Source of the DNA: a bacterium
GTDB lineage: Bacteria; Planctomycetota; Planctomycetia; Pirellulales; Pirellulaceae
NCBI GenBank assembly: GCA_030430075.1
Contig: JAUIGN010000031.1
Coordinates: forward strand, 1 to 64,000
DNA length: 64,000 nucleotides
Reading direction: 5' to 3'
The notes under the pieces were generated by a model, which worked only from the letters and a program-made list of their open reading frames with translations, made no database searches and was not told the origin of the DNA. Below are positions 60,470 through 64,000 of this stretch, piece by piece (the stretch's first letter is position 1; each line of letters starts with the position of its first letter). The position numbers were made by a program, and so were the translations under genes.

Positions 60470-60522
60470 TTTGGCTGCCCGGCGAGCCGTGCTGCGGGAA
60501 GCAGCAGACGAAGTGAGGAATC

Positions 60523-60593
60523 GTCATGCCGAGCATAACCTGCGGGGAGCAGCAATCGCAGGTCTGCCATCCGTAAGGCATGCTGTGCATGCC
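60523..60593. repeat. Two hairpins of repeat family 2
   Basis: GTCATGC-CGA-GCATAAC (60523-60539, one mismatch) and GGCATGC-TGT-GCATGCC (60577-60593, perfect). The second is identical to the one at 38087-38103. They lie between the convergent deacetylase and PhyH genes. Confidence 0.6.
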
Positions 60594-60649
60594 GATACTC
60601 GTCGGGGCGGTTAAGCAACGCCGTGCCGCTCAAGCGGTTGAAAGAGAAG

Positions 60650-60690
60650 CCGATCAGCCGTTGGACGCTAACCCACGGGTCGGTTCATCG
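60650..60690 (-). repeat. Dispersed repeat family 1 copy overlapping the end of the PhyH gene
   Basis: Read on the minus strand it runs GGGTTAGCGTCCAACGGCTGATC. The TGA of the PhyH gene lies inside it, so the last few residues of that protein are repeat-encoded. Confidence 0.5.
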
Positions 60691-61625
60691 CCGAGCGAAC
60701 CGGACATGGGGTCGAACAGGAGCGGAAAGAATTGGCCACCGAGGGGCGATCCCGCCGGGACGACCGGTACGCCTTGCAGGAGCGGATCATTGCTCGATGA
60801 CGCGACGCCGTCGCGAACGACGTTCAGCACGGCAGCGCGGCGCGGAGACGAGGTGCGGTTTTCCTTCGAACCATGAACCATCAGCGGGTGATGGAACGAA
60901 CACTCGCCGGCCTTCAGTTCGACGGCGACCGGATTCTGGAACTGGTTCCACTGCTCGTCGGAGAGCACGTCGCGGATCGCGTTCATATCGCCGGCGAGCC
61001 CGGTAATCGGCAGCAGGTCCCAATGGTGGCTGCCCGGTACATAGTGGACGCACCCGTTCTCTCGCGTGCTGTCATCGAGCCCGATCCAGCAGGTCAGGTG
61101 GGCCATGGGGTGTGTCCGCGTCCAGTAGGAGTAGTCCTGGTGCCAGGCGACGACACCGCCGTGCCGGGCCGGCTTGCAGAAGAGCTGATCGTGCCAGAAG
61201 CGTACGGGGCCTGCCAGCAGTTGGCTGGCGGCGACCGTAAACGCCGGGTGCCAGAGCAGATCATGAAAGCCGGGCCGCAAACGCCAGGCTCCCAAGGCAT
61301 GGAAGAGGACGGAACCGGGGTCGGCCGATTCGTTGGTATGGTACTCGTACCACAACTCGTGACCATCGTGGGCCGGATCGAACAGCTCGGAGAGTTCGGA
61401 CCGCAGTTGGTCGATTTGCGCGTCGTTGAGGATACGCACGCCGGCCAGGTAGCCGTGCTCGTGGTAAAAAGCGACCTGCTCGTCGCTGAGGCGAAACGCC
61501 GCCAGGTCGGTCGTGGTGGCGCCATGCGGGAAGAAGTTGCTGACCGGTTGGTGCTGCAGAGAGAGGTCGTGGGGCATGCGAATGGTGCCTGTCATCAAGA
61601 GTTGTACGCCAGCGTGCGCGTGCAT
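60654..61625 (-). CDS. Phytanoyl-CoA dioxygenase (PhyH) family protein
   Basis: This gene encodes 323 residues if started at 61625; ATGs at residue 11 or 17 are also possible and no start has a clear ribosome-binding site. The Fe(II)/2-oxoglutarate site is HQD in VVAWHQDYSYW (His162, Asp164) with a distal His in GECSFHHPLMVHGSKENRT and Arg for 2-oxoglutarate nearby. LSDEQVAFYHEHGYLAGVRIL is the usual N-terminal PhyH opening. A cytoplasmic dioxygenase; the substrate is unknown and the family is broad. The C-terminal DEPTRGLASNG is encoded by a dispersed repeat. Confidence 0.88.
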   Translation of the reverse strand: MHAHAGVQLLMTGTIRMPHDLSLQHQPVSNFFPHGATTTDLAAFRLSDEQVAFYHEHGYLAGVRILNDAQIDQLRSELSELFDPAHDGHELWYEYHTNESADPGSVLFHALGAWRLRPGFHDLLWHPAFTVAASQLLAGPVRFWHDQLFCKPARHGGVVAWHQDYSYWTRTHPMAHLTCWIGLDDSTRENGCVHYVPGSHHWDLLPITGLAGDMNAIRDVLSDEQWNQFQNPVAVELKAGECSFHHPLMVHGSKENRTSSPRRAAVLNVVRDGVASSSNDPLLQGVPVVPAGSPLGGQFFPLLFDPMSGSLGDEPTRGLASNG

Positions 61626-61756
61626 CCACGGCTTCTTCGTAGCGACTTCGTACCGCGCGGTGCGGCCGTTACATCGCAGGCCGTTTCGCCATCGGCCAAG
61701 ATTCTGTCAGCCACCGCTGCAGATTTTGCAATCATTGTAACGGTCCCTCCGCCCCG

Positions 61757-62317
61757 CTATTCCTCCATGACTTCGGATTCCCGTTGTTTGGCGAGTTCAT
61801 TGACTTGTTCTTCGAACTTCTTGGTGAGTTCCTGGACTTCCTTCTTGGTGTCATCGCGGACGTCCTCGCCGATCTCCTTGTCTTTTTCCGCCTGGTCGGC
61901 CGCCTTGTTGGCGTCACGGCGAATGTTGCGGATGGAGACCCGGGTTTCTTCGGACAGTTCTTTGATTCGCGTCACCATTTTTCGCCGCACTTCACCGGAC
62001 AGGGGCGGGATGTTGATGCGGATTAGCCGACCGTCGCTTTGCGGGTTGAAGCCCAGGTCGCTGGCGATGATCGCCTTCTCGATCTCCTTGATCGTGCCCG
62101 TATCGTAGGGACGGATCACGATCTGCGTCGGTTCCGGCGCGCCGACCGAGGCCAACTGCTTAATCGGGCTTTGCGAGCCGTAGACATCGACGCGGACGGA
62201 ATCGACCAACCCGGGGTTCGCCCGACCGGTCCGAATTCCAGCCAGGTTTTTCTTCAGCACCCCCAGCGCTTTTTCCATGCGATCTTCAGCATCCAAAAGG
62301 ATTTCGTCGGCGGACAT
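61757..62317 (-). CDS. frr: Ribosome recycling factor
   Basis: This gene encodes 186 residues, the family's usual length. Landmarks are LGVLKKNLAGIRTGRANPGLVDSV, VRVDVYGSQSPIKQLASV, IRPYDTGTIKEIEKAIIASDLG and LIRINIPPLSGEVRRKMV, then VSIRNIRRDANKA. It frees ribosomes after termination together with EF-G. It lies downstream of pyrH, 88 bp apart, on the same strand. Confidence 0.97.
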   Translation of the reverse strand: MSADEILLDAEDRMEKALGVLKKNLAGIRTGRANPGLVDSVRVDVYGSQSPIKQLASVGAPEPTQIVIRPYDTGTIKEIEKAIIASDLGFNPQSDGRLIRINIPPLSGEVRRKMVTRIKELSEETRVSIRNIRRDANKAADQAEKDKEIGEDVRDDTKKEVQELTKKFEEQVNELAKQRESEVMEE

Positions 62318-62404
62318 GGTTGGTTACTCCGTAAATTCCCAAGTTGAAGCAATTGATTCGTCATCCGCGGCCGCCTGCCGCACGCCGCGGCCGCCGGGAT
62401 GTAC

Positions 62405-63166
62405 TCAAACGGCCGTCTCGTCCGTCAGTTGGGCACCGATCAACGTGCCCACCTTGTCACCCCGCAAAGCACGTTCGATGTTGCCCTCCCGGCGGTAGTT
62501 GAAGACCAGGATCGGCATGTCATTCTCCATGCAGTGGGCGATTGCCGTACTGTCCATCACTCGCAGGTTTTGTTCCAGCACGGAGTTGTAGCTGAGCTCG
62601 CGGTACATGACCGCGTGGGGATTCTTTTCGGGGTCTTCGCTGTAGACGCCGTCCACCCGTGTTGCCTTGAGGACCACTTCGGCGCCCAGTTCGAGGGCAC
62701 GCAGCGCGGCCGCCGTGTCGGTTGTCACGAAGGGGCCTCCCGTGCCGGCGGCGAGGATCACGATCCGTCCCTTTTCGAGATGTCGTTGCCCCCGGCGGCG
62801 GAGGTACGGTTCGGCAACACCGTCCATCCGAATGGCCGACATCAGGCGCGTCTCGCAGCCGAGAGATTCGAGGGCGTCCTGCAGGGCCAAGCCGTTGATG
62901 ACCGTTGCCAGCATCCCCATGTAGTGCGCGGTCGCTTCCTGGATCGCGCTGCTCCGCTCTTTAAACTGCGCGCCGCGAAGGATATTCCCGCCGCCGATCA
63001 CGACCGCTAACTGGCAGCCCATCTGCTTGGCCTGATGAATCTGGCCGGCGATCAGCACCACCTCTTCCATGCTGATTCCTTGCCCGCCATTACGGCAGAA
63101 GCTCTCACCAGAGAGCTTCAGGATGACGCGCCGGTACTTGGGGGTAGATTCCGTTGCTTCGCTCAT
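62405..63166 (-). CDS. pyrH: UMP kinase
   Basis: This gene encodes 253 residues from the ATG coding MSEATESTPKYRR. Amino-acid-kinase-fold motifs are VILKLSGESFCRNGGQGI, LAVVIGGGNILRG, ATVINGLALQDALESLG and ILAAGTGGPFVTTDTAAALRALEL, then ATRVDGVYSEDPEKNP. It makes UDP from UMP. Order tsf-pyrH-frr is conserved across bacteria. A hairpin separates it from tsf. Confidence 0.97.
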   Translation of the reverse strand: MSEATESTPKYRRVILKLSGESFCRNGGQGISMEEVVLIAGQIHQAKQMGCQLAVVIGGGNILRGAQFKERSSAIQEATAHYMGMLATVINGLALQDALESLGCETRLMSAIRMDGVAEPYLRRRGQRHLEKGRIVILAAGTGGPFVTTDTAAALRALELGAEVVLKATRVDGVYSEDPEKNPHAVMYRELSYNSVLEQNLRVMDSTAIAHCMENDMPILVFNYRREGNIERALRGDKVGTLIGAQLTDETAV

Positions 63167-63202
63167 CGCACCTGGTCCGCCGCGTTGGGGCATGAGAAAC
63201 GA

Positions 63203-63229
63203 AAAGCCCCGGCGCGGTTCCGGGGCTTT
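63203..63229 (-). terminator. Rho-independent terminator between tsf and pyrH
   Basis: AAAGCCCCGG and its complement CCGGGGCTTT form a perfect 10 bp stem with a 7-nt loop, 21 bp after the tsf stop. On the minus strand TTTTCGTTTC follows. It can end or weaken transcription before pyrH. Confidence 0.8.
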
Positions 63230-63250
63230 CCGTTGATTCTTCCAGTCCGC

Positions 63251-64000
63251 CTAGGCCTGACCCAATTCCCAGAGGACGAACTGGCTGATCTCCATTCCGT
63301 TCTCCTTGGCAAATTGGCCCACGGTCATCTTCTGTTCCTTCACGAACGGCTGTTCCAGCAAGACGCGTTCGGCGTAGAAGTTCCGCATCCGGCCATCGAC
63401 CATCTTGTCGACAATCTTCTCCGGCTTGCCTTCCTTGAGCGCGGCCTCACGCAGGATGCTACGCTCTTTTTCTACGTCACTGGGGTCGAGATCTTCCACC
63501 GTCAAGGCCGCCGGACGCATGGCCGCGATATGCATGCAGACATCCTTGGCAGACTCGTCGGTGCCACCCTTGACGGCGATGATCGCCCCGGAGATCGTCC
63601 CTGCGTTGTGGCTGTAGCCACCCGATCCGCCTTCAAAGCGAACCATGCGGCCGACGTTAAAGACTTCGCGAATCCGGTTCATCAGCTCGTCCCGCTGGTC
63701 TCCGAGTGTCGCGCCGTCCTTGCTGGGCGAGGGCTGTGCCAGCAGTTCTTCGCTGGAGAGGTCGCTGGAACTCTTCGCCAGCGTGGCCGCCAGGTCGTCC
63801 GCCAGTTGAATGAACTCGGCGTTCTTGGCAACCGGATCGCTTTCGCACATCAGTTCGACCATCGCCGAAGCGGAGTTGCCGACACCCGCACAGATTCCAA
63901 AACGTCCAAACGACGTCTCTCGATCGGCCCGCTTGCCCATAACCGTCGCTCCCCGCTCACGGAGCCACTGAACGGCTTTTTCCTGATCCCCTTCGCACTC
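63251..64000 (-). CDS. tsf: Translation elongation factor Ts, 5' end outside the window
   Basis: The frame stays open to the window edge; an internal ATG at 63940 is not the start, since the 20 codons before it (...DQEKAVQWLRERGATV) belong to the family. Visible parts are VELMCESDPVAKNAEFIQLADDLA (the EF-Ts core signature), GYSHNAGTISGAIIAVKGG and CMHIAAMRPAAL, then QPFVKEQKMTVGQFAK. It exchanges GDP for GTP on EF-Tu. The N-terminal UBA-like part lies beyond position 64000. Confidence 0.95.
   Translation of the reverse strand, partial: ECEGDQEKAVQWLRERGATVMGKRADRETSFGRFGICAGVGNSASAMVELMCESDPVAKNAEFIQLADDLAATLAKSSSDLSSEELLAQPSPSKDGATLGDQRDELMNRIREVFNVGRMVRFEGGSGGYSHNAGTISGAIIAVKGGTDESAKDVCMHIAAMRPAALTVEDLDPSDVEKERSILREAALKEGKPEKIVDKMVDGRMRNFYAERVLLEQPFVKEQKMTVGQFAKENGMEISQFVLWELGQA

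Noticed and set aside
63251..63940. Complete tsf starting at the ATG at 63940
   Set aside because: The frame stays open to the window edge and the preceding 20 codons look like EF-Ts sequence, so the gene is cut by the window, not short.

Overview
This 64 kb window is GC-rich chromosomal DNA that looks planctomycetal, most likely of the Pirellula/Rhodopirellula kind. The evidence is the combination of an ECF sigma factor next to a membrane Ser/Thr kinase with a WD40-type propeller and a TIGR03067-like segment, a PVC-type 'membrane-bound dehydrogenase' cytochrome c, a sulfatase, a DUF1570-type peptidase, CRTAC1/UnbV-type FG-GAP proteins, an FSLRSLLLL-type small membrane protein, a sigma-70 factor of unusual layout, and an ExbB-ExbD-prenyltransferase-repeat operon. 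This assignment is inference from gene content; no rRNA is present. The end of the window holds the universal order tsf-pyrH-frr (minus strand).

Layout. 0-13 kb is accessory: a cut transposase start, a tRNA-Lys-like 3' half, a protein with seven 21-residue repeats, an ECF sigma/kinase pair, a translationally coupled pair of uncharacterised small genes, a pseudogene with a deleted middle, and a TPR/FG-GAP/UnbV protein. A second, diverged copy of the tRNA 3' half lies at 13.14 kb. 13.6-20.5 kb holds the odd sigma-70 factor, a DUF2254 membrane protein, a PQQ-propeller protein and an unknown secreted protein. 20.8-31.3 kb is a phosphate island: Nudix hydrolase, phoU-pstB-pstB-pstA-pstC-pstS (minus strand), CHAD (polyphosphate-binding) protein and Na/Pi symporter. 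31.5-40.4 kb holds the PVC cytochrome, STAS protein, C39/metallopeptidase fusion, lactonase-like propeller, sulfatase and EF-hand protein. 40.7-48.4 kb is a co-directional envelope cluster: a long TPR protein, ExbB, ExbD, a TonB-like protein carrying an alpha/alpha-toroid domain, and two TatA/B proteins. At 48.6 kb a tRNA-Val(CAC) gene carries a 3.6 kb integrative element (48652-52316) bounded by 46 bp perfect direct repeats. 52.7-64 kb returns to core-like genes: TPR protein, CsgG-like lipoprotein, TIM-barrel protein, a short Lys-rich protein, Hsp20, polysaccharide deacetylase, PhyH dioxygenase, frr, pyrH, tsf.

Most notable points: (1) the two PstB ATPases carry complementary motif losses (one a degenerate ABC signature, the other no H-loop His), as expected of a heterodimer with one degenerate ATP site; (2) PstA has a ~145-residue N-terminal extension with a duplicated motif; (3) an ExbBD operon ends in a TonB-topology protein whose output domain is a squalene-cyclase-like toroid; (4) a compact tRNA-Val element carries two recombinases and a MazF-type toxin; (5) two families of short intergenic repeats, one forming 7-bp-stem/3-nt-loop hairpins, sit mainly where genes converge.

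All functional statements come from reading motifs by eye; no database search was possible.
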